From contig SDXZ01000048.1 of assembly GCA_004210805.1 (NCBI GenBank), forward strand, positions 1 through 51,485: a DNA stretch of 51,485 bases, written 5' to 3'. A program made the translations under genes and the position numbers. The notes beneath the pieces were generated by a model. It was not told the DNA's origin. It saw only the letters and a program-made list of their open reading frames with translations, and did no database searches. Positions 19,105-27,527 of the stretch are shown one piece after another. The stretch comes from Acidovorax sp. (lineage in GTDB: Bacteria; Pseudomonadota; Gammaproteobacteria; Burkholderiales; Burkholderiaceae_C). The number at the start of each line of letters is the position of its first letter. Position 1 is the first letter of the stretch.

Positions 19105-20157
19105 TCAGCGGGCGGGATTACGGCGGCGCGGTGCCGGCGCGATCTCGCGCAGCAGTCGCATGCCCACCAGCGTGTAGCGTGTCTCGGGGCTGTTCCAGTT
19201 GCGGTAGCCGCAGCGCGCGTAGAACGACCAGGTGTGCCAGGAGCCCCCCCGGCGCACCCGCACCGAGCCCTCTGCGGGGCCTTGCGGGTTGGAGGGCGAA
19301 GACTTGGCGTAGTAGTCGTCGCCGTGCCAGTCCGACACCCATTCCCACGCATTGCCCAGCATGTCGTGCAGGCCGAAGGCGTTGGGGGCGTAGCTGCCCA
19401 CCGGCGCCGTGAAGGCGTGGCCATCGCTGCCGGCCAGCGCATGCTGCTGCCACCGCGCCCAGAGCGGTGCGGCCGTCTGGTCGAACGTGTTGGCCACCTG
19501 CGTCAGGCCCTGTGGGTCGTCGCCGTGGGGGTAGCGGGTGCGGGTGCCGGCGCGGCAGGCGTATTCCCACTCGGCCTCGGTGGGCAGGCGGTAGCGGTGG
19601 CCTTCGGTGCGGGTCAGCCATGCGGCCAGGGCCTGTGCGTCGTTCCAGGTGATGTTGACGACCGGGTGGTCGTCGCCCTGCGCAAAGCCTGGGTTGCGCC
19701 AGGAATAGCGCGGGTCGCGCCCCTCGAAGGCGTCGCCGCGCCGCGTGGTGGCCGGGTCGTACTGGGCGTTGTAGCCATAGCCGCCCGTGCCATCTGCGAT
19801 CGATTCAGGCACGTAGCCAGAGGCCTCGATAAAGCGCCTGAACTGCCCCACCGTCACCTCGTGTTGGCCCAGGTAGAACGCGCGGCGGATGTGCACGGTA
19901 TGGGCGGGTTGCTCGTCGGCCAGGTCGGTGAAGCGCCGGGTCTCCAGCGTGGGGTAGGCCTGCGCGAGCACTTCTGGCGGTTCTACGCCGCCCATGGTGA
20001 AGCTGCCTGCTGGCACCTTCACAAACACCATGCCCAGGCGGTTGGTCCAGGTGGTGGGAGGCGCGGCATGCGCCACGCTTGCCAGCAGCAGGGCGGCGAC
20101 GGCGACGCTGCCGCGGCCTGCGCGGCCTACCCGGCCTCGCGCTCCAGGCCCGCTCAT
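19105..20157 (-). CDS. exported SUMF1-like (formylglycine-enzyme fold) protein
   Basis: The 350-residue protein has a signal peptide (ending ASVAHA) and a complete SUMF1 domain: FVKVPAGSFTMGG, HEVTVGQFRRFIEASGY, PVVNITWNDAQALAAWL, YRLPTEAEWEYACRAG, GLHDMLGNAWEWVSDW and RRGGSWHTWSFYARCGYR. The paired catalytic cysteines of true formylglycine-generating enzymes are absent from the C-terminal motif (only one Cys, in YARCGYR), so sulfatase activation is unlikely; many such proteins are binding or structural modules. I chose the ATG at 20157 because it overlaps the lipoprotein stop by 4 nt; an in-frame start at 20187 also exists. Confidence 0.87.
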   Translation of the reverse strand: MSGPGARGRVGRAGRGSVAVAALLLASVAHAAPPTTWTNRLGMVFVKVPAGSFTMGGVEPPEVLAQAYPTLETRRFTDLADEQPAHTVHIRRAFYLGQHEVTVGQFRRFIEASGYVPESIADGTGGYGYNAQYDPATTRRGDAFEGRDPRYSWRNPGFAQGDDHPVVNITWNDAQALAAWLTRTEGHRYRLPTEAEWEYACRAGTRTRYPHGDDPQGLTQVANTFDQTAAPLWARWQQHALAGSDGHAFTAPVGSYAPNAFGLHDMLGNAWEWVSDWHGDDYYAKSSPSNPQGPAEGSVRVRRGGSWHTWSFYARCGYRNWNSPETRYTLVGMRLLREIAPAPRRRNPAR

Positions 20158-20423
20158 GGCTGGCGGCCGGGCGCTTCGCTCACACATTCAAAAACCAGCC
20201 GCGAACCGTCATTGCGCAGCAGCTTGGGAAACAGCGCGAGCTTCTGGCATTCGCGTGTCGCGGCAGCGTAGGCGGGCGCGGTGTCCGTGCCATACACCGG
20301 CACGCTGAAGGTGCGGTCCCGGCCCGAGGCCATGGCGGAGGACGGGCGCGTGGTGGCGGCGTTGCAGCCGGCCAGCAGGGTGATCACGCACAAGGAGCAC
20401 AGGGAGGCGGTCAACAGCTTCAT
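20154..20423 (-). CDS. small lipoprotein
   Basis: The 89-residue product has a type II signal sequence with lipobox LLAGC (Cys at 20), then a short polar domain containing two Cys (RECQK and VFECV) that could form a disulfide. No family is recognised. It is coupled by a 4-nt overlap to the SUMF1-like gene and faces the CHASE2 cyclase gene across a 200-bp divergent region, so it probably belongs to the same envelope signalling locus. Confidence 0.78.
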   Translation of the reverse strand: MKLLTASLCSLCVITLLAGCNAATTRPSSAMASGRDRTFSVPVYGTDTAPAYAAATRECQKLALFPKLLRNDGSRLVFECVSEAPGRQP

Positions 20424-20556
20424 GGCTTCTCCACAAACAGGTGAGGGGGCAGTTTAAGCACATGCCGGCGCAGGGACCCAGGCCTTGTGTGGCCGGCTTG
20501 CGATATCAGGGTGTCTACGCTGGGCAGGGCCTGGCTGCAGAGATACAGTGTGTTAC

Positions 20557-20568
20557 ACGCAGCTGCGT
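20557..20568. promoter_or_regulatory. 12-bp perfect palindrome in the divergent intergenic region
   Basis: ACGCAGCTGCGT is a perfect palindrome 58 bp upstream of the CHASE2 cyclase start, flanked by TTAC on the left and AAAGG on the right. Its position between two divergent signalling units makes it a candidate operator; this is inference from symmetry. Confidence 0.3.
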
Positions 20569-20625
20569 AAAGGTGCTGGTAAAGCTGCTGCGTGAAGGCG
20601 CCTGAACGGCGCGGGAGGGCGGGGA

Positions 20626-22629
20626 ATGGCAGGCAGTCGGGCACCGGTCGGGGTGAAGGATGCGTGGCAGTCCTTGGCACTGCGGGTGCTGGCTGCGCTC
20701 CTGCTGCTCGCGCTGCTGCACCTGCTGCCCGTCTGGACGGTGCTGCAGCGGCTCGAATATGACCTGCTCAGCAGCCTGACCGCGCCCGTGCGGCCCGATG
20801 CCGGGGTGCTGGTGGTAGGGCTGGACGAACCCAGCCTGGCAGAGCTGAACCAATCGCCACCGCTGCCGCGCCGCCTGCACGCGCAGCTGGTGCAAGCGCT
20901 GTCGGCCGGGGGCGCCGCGGCGCTGGGTGTGGACTTGCTGTTTGCCGCGCCCCAGACCCCCGCCGACGATGCCGCCCTGGCCCGCGCACTGCAGGGCCGT
21001 CTGCCCGTGGTGCTGGCCAGCGCCGAGGTGGCGGTGCAAAGCTCGCAGGTGGCGCACTACCAGCAGACGGTCCCATCCATCTTCAGCCAGGCGCCGCACG
21101 GCAGTGTGGCGGTGCAGGTCGACGACGACGGTGTGCTGCGCCGCATGCCCGTGCGTGAGGATGCGTTCTGGCGGGCGGTGGCGCGCAGTGCCGGGCGCAA
21201 TGTCACGGTGCCGCCGCCGGGCGCACTGCTGCGCTACTACGCCCCTGAAGTGCCTTTGCCGTACGCCCACTACACCCAGGCGCTCGAGCCCGCGCGCTAC
21301 CTGCCTGCGGCCGCGCTGCAGGGCCGGCTCGTGCTGCTGGGCCAGAACACGCCGGTGAGCGGGGTGGACCAGTTCGCCACGCCCCAGCGCGTGCTGGGCG
21401 GGGGCAGGCAGTCGGGCGTGTTCCTGCACGCCACGGCGCTCATCAATGGGCTGACCGGCGACTGGATCGTGCCCGCCCACCCGGCCGGCCCGGCGCTGCA
21501 GGCCGCACTGGTTGTGGTCCTGGTGGCGTGGACCACGCGCCGCTGGAGCGGCTGGCGGGCCAGCTGGCTCACCGTGGCCCTGTCGCTGCTGGCCTTGATC
21601 GGCGCGTTCTGGGCTTACCTGCTGGGCGTGTGGTGGAGCGCGCTGCCCTCGCTGGTTGGCCTCGTGCTGCACCTCAACGTCGGCGCGGCCAGCAGCTACT
21701 GGCGCGAGCGCCGTCGCCGCGAGCAGCTGCGCAGCGACTTTGCGCGCTATGTGCCGCCCGCGGTGGTCGATGCGCTGACCGCAGCTGGCGCCGCCATGCC
21801 TGCGGTGCAGGGTGAGCGCCGCGTGTTGACGCTGCTGTTTTCAGACCTGGCCGGCTTTACTGCAGTCAGCGAACACCTGCCGCCCGAGGCCGTGGCCCGT
21901 GCGCTCAACGCTTACTTTTCGCGCATGGCGCGCTGCGTGCACCAGCACGGCGGCACGCTGGATAAATTTATTGGCGATGCCGTCATGGCGTTCTGGAACG
22001 CGCCGCTGCCCGAGCCCGCCCACGCCGCACGCGCCCTGGCGTGTGCAGAGGCCATGCAGGCCGAGATGGTGGCCCTGCGCACCGAATGGCAGGGCACGCC
22101 GTTTGGCCGGGTGCTGCTGCGCATCGGCCTGCACACGGGCGAGGCCGCGGTGGGACACCTGGGATCGCATGAACGCTTTACCTACACCGCCGTGGGCGAC
22201 GCCGTGAACACCGCCGCGCGGCTGGAAGGTGCGAACAAGGCGTTTGGCACCAGCGTCCTGCTGTCGGCCACCACGCGCGACGCGATGGGGCCCGGCGGTG
22301 CCGAGCTGGCGCGCCTGTTGTGGGTAGACACCGTGGTGCTGGCCGGCCGCAGTGTGGGCATCGACGTCTACACACCGTGCGATGACACCGGGCTGGTGGA
22401 GATCAGCGTGGCGCTGCAAGGCCACTTGCGCGCGGGCGACTGGGCCGCTGCCCTGCAGTGCTGCGCGTATTGGCATGCGCATGCAGAGCAGCACGCGCCG
22501 CAGTGGCTTGCGCACACCACCCAGCTGCGCGGCCGGGTGCAGGCGCGGATGGGCGAACACCCGGCGCCCAGGCCGCGCGCCACCACCTCCGAACCCCTGT
22601 TTAGCGCCCGCGCGCTCGACAAGTCCTGA
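20626..22629 (+). CDS. CHASE2-domain class III adenylate cyclase
   Basis: The 667-residue inner-membrane cyclase has an N-terminal helix (about 17-36), a CHASE2 domain (about 40-285, VLVVGLDEPSLAEL and RLVLLGQNTPVSGVDQFATP), three helices (about 288-355), a short linker and a class III cyclase domain (about 395-575). Catalytic residues are visible: metal Asp D407 (LFSDLAGFT) and D451, purine-specifying K447 (LDKFIGDAV) and T521 (YTAVGDAVN), and transition-state N528 and R532. The Lys/Thr pair predicts ATP rather than GTP as substrate. GGGAGGGCGGGG just before the ATG is a good ribosome site. The exported FecR protein follows after 29 bp, so the pair is co-transcribed. Confidence 0.93.
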   Translation: MAGSRAPVGVKDAWQSLALRVLAALLLLALLHLLPVWTVLQRLEYDLLSSLTAPVRPDAGVLVVGLDEPSLAELNQSPPLPRRLHAQLVQALSAGGAAALGVDLLFAAPQTPADDAALARALQGRLPVVLASAEVAVQSSQVAHYQQTVPSIFSQAPHGSVAVQVDDDGVLRRMPVREDAFWRAVARSAGRNVTVPPPGALLRYYAPEVPLPYAHYTQALEPARYLPAAALQGRLVLLGQNTPVSGVDQFATPQRVLGGGRQSGVFLHATALINGLTGDWIVPAHPAGPALQAALVVVLVAWTTRRWSGWRASWLTVALSLLALIGAFWAYLLGVWWSALPSLVGLVLHLNVGAASSYWRERRRREQLRSDFARYVPPAVVDALTAAGAAMPAVQGERRVLTLLFSDLAGFTAVSEHLPPEAVARALNAYFSRMARCVHQHGGTLDKFIGDAVMAFWNAPLPEPAHAARALACAEAMQAEMVALRTEWQGTPFGRVLLRIGLHTGEAAVGHLGSHERFTYTAVGDAVNTAARLEGANKAFGTSVLLSATTRDAMGPGGAELARLLWVDTVVLAGRSVGIDVYTPCDDTGLVEISVALQGHLRAGDWAAALQCCAYWHAHAEQHAPQWLAHTTQLRGRVQARMGEHPAPRPRATTSEPLFSARALDKS

Positions 22630-22658
22630 CGCCCTGTTTTCACGAAAGGCCCGTCACC

Positions 22659-25600
22659 ATGCGCACACACCGCCTTGTCTGGATGACCCCGCTGGCCCTG
22701 GCCGCCGCTGGCTGCGGCGGCCCCGCTGCCTGGGCCCAGTGCACGGGCACCGTGGGTGCGCCCGATGCGCCCGCCGCACAAATCGTGGCCCTGGCCGGCC
22801 GGGGCCAGACGCGGGTGCCGGGCACCGAGCCGTGGTCGCCCGCCGCGCTGGCGCAGCAGCTGCGCCCTGGCGCCGATGTGCGCACGCTGGCCCTGTCATC
22901 GGCCGCGCTGCTGCTGGCCGACCGCACGCAGATCCGCATGGCGGCGGAGGCCCAGGTGCGCCTGTGCGAGTCGCAACCCGCCCGCACCGTGCTGGAGCTG
23001 GCTGCCGGCCGCCTGTGGGCCCGCACCAAAAAGACCCCCGCCGCGTTGCAGCTGCAAACCCCTGCGGCGCTGGCCGTGGTGCGCGGCACCGACTGGGATG
23101 TGGAGGTGGACGCGGCCGGGCGCACCACCCTGACCGTGCTGTCGGGGCTGGTGGAGCTGTCCAACGCCCAGGGCAGCGTACAGCTGGGCCCGGCGGAGCA
23201 GGGCACCGCGGAGCCGGGCCGTGCGCCGGTCAAACGCCTGCTGGTCAGCCCGCGCGACCGGGTGCAGTGGGTGATGGCCTATCCGGCCAACGTGGCGCGC
23301 TGGGCGGAGTTTCAAGCGACGGGCATTTCGCCCGCCCTCGCCGCCGTCCGCGCTGATCTGCAGGCCGGGCGATGGGGCAGCGCGCAGCAGCAGCTGCAGG
23401 CGATGGCCGCGCAGGGCGGGGGCAGCGCAGTGGCCGACCTGGCCTTGGCGGATTTGGATGTGTTGGGCGGCCAGATCGAGGCCGCACAAACCCGCCTGGC
23501 CGCGGCCTGGCAGCGCACGCGCGATGCGCGCACGGCGGCCCGCCGGGCTGAACTCCTCATGGCGCTGGACCGGCAGCACGAGGGGCGCCGGTGGCTCGAC
23601 GCCACGCGCGCGGCCGCGCCCGACGCCATCGAACTGCTGCTGGCCGACGGCGACTGGCATCGCCTGGACGGGCAGGCCGATACCGCGCTGGCCCGGTACC
23701 GCACGGCGGTGGACCACGCCTTGAACAGCGCGGGCGCGGTGCCCGCCGCACTGCGGGCACAAGCGCTGTGGGCCTGGGGCCGCGCGCAACACGAGCGCGG
23801 CGACGCGCGGGTGGCCCGTGCCGCGCTGGAGCGTGCGGTGGCGCTCGCCCCCAATGACCCCACCTACCAGAGCGAGCTGGCCACCGCCGCCACCGAGTCG
23901 CTGCGCCTGCCCGAAGCCCGCGCCGGCTTCGATGCCGCATTGGCCTTGGCGGCGGACGACTACGTGGGCTTGGCGGGCGCCGGACTGCTGGCCCTGCGCC
24001 AGGGCGATGCGGAGACGGCGCGCACCCAGCTGCTCAAGGCCCTGGTGATCGAGCCGCGCCATGCGCGCGCCCAGGTGTGGCTGGCGGTGGCCGAGTACAC
24101 ACTGGGCGAACGCGCCGCCGCGCTGGATGCCCTGGACCGCGCGCGCCTGGCCGACCCGCGCGACCCGCTGCCCTGGCAGATCGAGGCCATGCTGCGCAAC
24201 GACAGCGGCGAGCCGGTGCAGGCCATTGCCGCGGCGCGCGAGGCGCTCACGCGGCTGCCGTACCTCAAGTCGCTCAACGCGCTCGCGTCGGACAGCCAGG
24301 GCTCGGCCAACCTGGGCAAGGCCCTCGGGGACTTCGGCATGGAGCACTGGGCCCGCGCGTACGCCAGTGCTTCGTACTACCCGCTGTGGGCGGGCAGCCA
24401 CTTCTTTCTGGCCGACAGGTACGAGAGCGACTTCAACCGCCGTTCCGAGCTATTTCAGGGCTACCTTACCGACCCCACCGTGTTTGGCGCCAGCGACAAG
24501 CGCGCACCGCTGATGCTGACCACCGGCAGCGAATGGACCGCGGGCGCCAGCGCCGAGCGCAACCCGCTGCGCCACAACGCCACCGTGGATGTGGGCCACC
24601 GCGGCCTGACCGCCAGCACCCTGCCGGTGGCCTGGCTGGTGCGCGCCATCGACGTGCAGATGTGGCCGCGCGAAGGACCGCCCAACACGCGCTACCGCAT
24701 GTCATCGCCCGGCATCGACCTGGCAGTGGGCGCCCGGCCGACCGAAAGCCTGGCGCTTTTTGCGCTGCATGGCGACACCACGCTGCGCTACCGTTTTCCG
24801 GACGGCCTGGACTTTGGCAACAGCGTCACCTTCAACGGCGGCGCCGAAACACGCGCACGCCGCACCGACATGGGCGCGTCGTGGCGCTGGTCGGCCGACA
24901 GCCAGACCTGGATCAAGGTCCATACCGGCCGCCAGACCGTGGGCCTGGTGCTGGACGACGCCCGCTACGGCCCGCAGGACTACCGCTTTACCAGCGACGA
25001 GAAAGGCGTGTTTTTGCGACACACGGTGCTGTGGGGCGCGCACCGCCTGAGCCTGGGCTGGGAGCGCGTGGACCGCGATAGCGGCAGCGCGATTTCTGAC
25101 CTGCAGATCACCACGCCGCGCACCAACACCGAGCGCTACAGCATGCCTTGGGTGGCGGGCGAATGGCGCAGCGGCGCCTGGAGCTGGATGGCCGAGGCCT
25201 ATTGGCCGCACATGACCACGCAGCAAAACGACCGCTTCACCGACACCGCCACCGGCGAGGACCTGCTCGATCCCCTCAACGACAGCGCCGCCCACCGCCG
25301 CCGCCTGCTGCCGCGCGTGGGCGCCAGCCTGCGCCTGGGGCCCGGCCGCGCGCTGCACTGGGCGTACCAAGAAAGCCTGCGCGCCCCCAGCACCCACACG
25401 CTGGCGCCGGTGGCCACGGGCGCGATTGCGGTGGACAACCAGTACCTGCTGGCCGGCAGCTACGCGCGCAAGCACGCCGTGCAGTTCGACTGGGAGCTGA
25501 ACGCATCCACCTTCCTCGGGGCGAGCCTGTCGGGCCAGCGCATCAGCAACCTGCTGGCGCAAGGGGGCCGGCTGTTTGCGCAAAACACCAGCGCACTGTT

Positions 25601-26072
25601 CGACAACGTGGGCAACATCGCGCCGGTGGTGCTCAACGCGCAGACCACGCTCAACACCTACGAAGGGTCGCCCATCTTTGGCCAGGGGCACCTGGCGCAG
25701 GCCAGCGTGTCGGTCAACCACCTGCTCGGGCCGCGCTGGAGCGTGCTGGGCAGCTACATCCACACCGACTCGCGCAACACCGGTGCAGGCTTTGCGGGCC
25801 TGCAACTGCCCGGCTTTGCCCGGCATGTGGTGCTGGCCCAGACCACGTGGCGGCACGAAGGCCGCAGCTTCTCGCTGCTGCGCATGACGTGGCGCGGCGC
25901 GCGCTACACCGACGAGGCCAACACGACCCTGCGCCCGCCCGGCTGGAGCCTGGCCTTGGGCCACGGCTGGGAATCGCTGGACCGACGCTGGAGCTTCACC
26001 GGCACGGTGCAGACCGGCCTGCGCCAGGGCGAGCGGCCAACGCTGTGGGCGCTGGTGCGGTACCGGGATTAA
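22659..26072 (+). CDS. FecR-domain/TPR/outer-membrane beta-barrel protein
   Basis: The 1137-residue exported protein begins with a signal sequence that can be read as lipoprotein (AAAGC) or as ordinary with cleavage after AWA. A FecR domain (about 45-175, with AALAVVRGTDWDVEVD) is followed by alanine-rich TPR-like repeats (about 215-560, for example ALERAVALAPNDPTYQSELA) and a large C-terminal region (about 575-1137) of Tyr/Trp-rich amphipathic strands resembling an outer-membrane barrel, with aromatic residues up to the end (ALVRYRD). TPR plus barrel recalls polysaccharide porins such as PgaA, but the N-terminal FecR domain is unusual. It is encoded 29 bp after the CHASE2 cyclase, so it may transmit an outer-membrane or periplasmic state to that sensor. 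Function is not known. Confidence 0.82.
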   Translation: MRTHRLVWMTPLALAAAGCGGPAAWAQCTGTVGAPDAPAAQIVALAGRGQTRVPGTEPWSPAALAQQLRPGADVRTLALSSAALLLADRTQIRMAAEAQVRLCESQPARTVLELAAGRLWARTKKTPAALQLQTPAALAVVRGTDWDVEVDAAGRTTLTVLSGLVELSNAQGSVQLGPAEQGTAEPGRAPVKRLLVSPRDRVQWVMAYPANVARWAEFQATGISPALAAVRADLQAGRWGSAQQQLQAMAAQGGGSAVADLALADLDVLGGQIEAAQTRLAAAWQRTRDARTAARRAELLMALDRQHEGRRWLDATRAAAPDAIELLLADGDWHRLDGQADTALARYRTAVDHALNSAGAVPAALRAQALWAWGRAQHERGDARVARAALERAVALAPNDPTYQSELATAATESLRLPEARAGFDAALALAADDYVGLAGAGLLALRQGDAETARTQLLKALVIEPRHARAQVWLAVAEYTLGERAAALDALDRARLADPRDPLPWQIEAMLRNDSGEPVQAIAAAREALTRLPYLKSLNALASDSQGSANLGKALGDFGMEHWARAYASASYYPLWAGSHFFLADRYESDFNRRSELFQGYLTDPTVFGASDKRAPLMLTTGSEWTAGASAERNPLRHNATVDVGHRGLTASTLPVAWLVRAIDVQMWPREGPPNTRYRMSSPGIDLAVGARPTESLALFALHGDTTLRYRFPDGLDFGNSVTFNGGAETRARRTDMGASWRWSADSQTWIKVHTGRQTVGLVLDDARYGPQDYRFTSDEKGVFLRHTVLWGAHRLSLGWERVDRDSGSAISDLQITTPRTNTERYSMPWVAGEWRSGAWSWMAEAYWPHMTTQQNDRFTDTATGEDLLDPLNDSAAHRRRLLPRVGASLRLGPGRALHWAYQESLRAPSTHTLAPVATGAIAVDNQYLLAGSYARKHAVQFDWELNASTFLGASLSGQRISNLLAQGGRLFAQNTSALFDNVGNIAPVVLNAQTTLNTYEGSPIFGQGHLAQASVSVNHLLGPRWSVLGSYIHTDSRNTGAGFAGLQLPGFARHVVLAQTTWRHEGRSFSLLRMTWRGARYTDEANTTLRPPGWSLALGHGWESLDRRWSFTGTVQTGLRQGERPTLWALVRYRD

Positions 26073-26135
26073 AGCTTTTTTGGCCGCTAGCGCTTGATGA
26101 ATAAGCGCTGATAGCTATCTAATTAATAGCAAACA
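26071..26135 (-). repeat. dispersed ~65-bp repeat, copy 2
   Basis: On the minus strand the copy reads TTGCTATTAATTAGATAGCT, then AGCGCTT-ATTCATC-AAGCGCT, then AGCGGCC and an A-rich tail. This is the cleanest copy. It starts at the stop codon of the FecR/TPR gene and abuts the terminator. Confidence 0.85.
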
Positions 26136-26165
26136 AAAAAAGCCGGCCACAGGGGCCGGCTTTTT
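26134..26165. terminator. bidirectional intrinsic terminator
   Basis: AGCCGGCC pairs with GGCCGGCT around a 5-nt loop (stem 26141-26161), with an A-run on the left and a T-run on the right. It can end both the plus-strand FecR/TPR transcript and the minus-strand trpS transcript. Confidence 0.93.
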
Positions 26166-26185
26166 GTTCAAGCGCGGTGATTCGT

Positions 26186-27490
26186 TCAGGACGCGGCGGC
26201 AGCCTCTGCCAGCGCCTTCAGCGCTGCAGCCACCTCGTCACCCTGCACACCATCCACTGGCGCCAGGCGTGGGGCCAGGGCCTGCAGCGCGCCTGCGTCC
26301 TTTTGCAGCTGGCCGATGGCCTGGCCGGCCTCCTTGGGCGCGTCGAAACCGGTGCTTTGCAGCAGCAGGCGGCCGTCGGCGGCCACGAGCTTGAAGTAGA
26401 ACTTGCCGTCGGCCTCGCGGTATTGCTTGAACGCGGGCAGAGCGGCCTTGGCCGCCTTCACCGGCTTGGCCGCGGTGGCGGCCTGGCCCAGGCTGCGCAG
26501 GCCCACGGCGCCGCGCAGCTCGCGCATGAACGGCGTGGCCATCGCACGGGCGCGTTCGGCACCCGCCAGCAGGGTGGCTTCAATGCGCGCAGGGTTGTGG
26601 ATGAGCTCTTCGTACTGCGCGCGCATCGGGGCGATCACCTGGTCCACCCGTTCGAGCAGCAACTGCTTGGCATCGCCCCAGGCAATGCCGTCTGCATAGG
26701 CCTTGCGCAGGGCTTCGGTCTCGGCAGGCGTGGCAAACGCCTGGTAGATCTGAAACAGCGCCGAGCCCTCGACCTCCTTGGCCTCGCCGGGCGCACGCGA
26801 GTCGGTCACGATGCCGCCGATCAGCTTCTTGAGCTGCTCGCGCGAGCTGAACAGCGGAATCGTGTTGTCGTAGCTTTTGCTCATCTTGCGGCCATCGAGC
26901 CCCGGCAAGGTGGCCACGTGGTCGTCGATGGCGGCCTCGGGCAGCACGAAGTGGTCGCCGTACAGGTGGTTGAAGCTCGCGGCCATGTCGCGCGCCATCT
27001 CGATGTGCTGGATCTGGTCGCGGCCCACGGGCACCTTGTGCGCCTTGAACATCAAAATGTCGGCGCCCATGAGCACCGGGTACATGAAGAGGCCGGCCGT
27101 CACGCCATCGTCCTGCTCGCGGCTGGCGGCGGTGTTCTTGTCCACGCTGGCCTTGTAGGCATGCGCGCGGTTGAGCACGCCTTTACCGGTCACGCAGGTG
27201 AGCAGCCAGGTCAGCTCGGGAATCTCCGGGATGTCGGACTGGCGGTAGAACGTGACTTTTTCAGGGTCGAGGCCTGCCGCCAGCCAGCTGGCCGCGATCT
27301 CGAGCGTGGAGCGCTGGATGCGCACAGGGTCCTCGCACTTGATGAGCGCGTGGTAGTCGGCCAGAAAGTAAAAGCTCTGCACGTTGGGCGTGAGGCTGGC
27401 CGCCACCGAGGGGCGGATGGAGCCTACGAAGTTGCCCAGGTGGGGCGTGCCCGTGGTGGTGATGCCGGTGAGAAAACGCGTGATGCTCAT
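26186..27490 (-). CDS. trpS: tryptophanyl-tRNA synthetase with C-terminal extension
   Basis: Charges tRNA-Trp. The 434-residue protein has the class I signature TPHLGN (15-20) and KMSKS (202-206) in an otherwise normal TrpRS of about 340 residues. The extra C-terminal about 90 residues include FKQYREADGKFYFKLV and AADGRLLLQSTGF, which resemble the YegP/DUF1508 beta module, followed by an Ala-rich helix. Extended TrpRS forms are known in Burkholderiales; the role of the tail is not established. It follows an M50 protease gene by 37 bp, and transcription ends at the bidirectional terminator. Confidence 0.94.
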   Translation of the reverse strand: MSITRFLTGITTTGTPHLGNFVGSIRPSVAASLTPNVQSFYFLADYHALIKCEDPVRIQRSTLEIAASWLAAGLDPEKVTFYRQSDIPEIPELTWLLTCVTGKGVLNRAHAYKASVDKNTAASREQDDGVTAGLFMYPVLMGADILMFKAHKVPVGRDQIQHIEMARDMAASFNHLYGDHFVLPEAAIDDHVATLPGLDGRKMSKSYDNTIPLFSSREQLKKLIGGIVTDSRAPGEAKEVEGSALFQIYQAFATPAETEALRKAYADGIAWGDAKQLLLERVDQVIAPMRAQYEELIHNPARIEATLLAGAERARAMATPFMRELRGAVGLRSLGQAATAAKPVKAAKAALPAFKQYREADGKFYFKLVAADGRLLLQSTGFDAPKEAGQAIGQLQKDAGALQALAPRLAPVDGVQGDEVAAALKALAEAAAAS

Positions 27491-27527
27491 GGGGACAGCT
27501 TTGCCAGAAAACGAAGGGGAATGGGGA

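Noticed and set aside
19105-20157. True formylglycine-generating enzyme
   Set aside because: The SUMF1 fold is present, but the C-terminal cysteine pair needed for catalysis is missing and no sulfatase is nearby.
22896-24401. 501-codon minus-strand open frame opposite the FecR/TPR gene
   Set aside because: Shadow frame; no ribosome site and no protein-like pattern, while the plus strand has a signal peptide, FecR and TPR regions.
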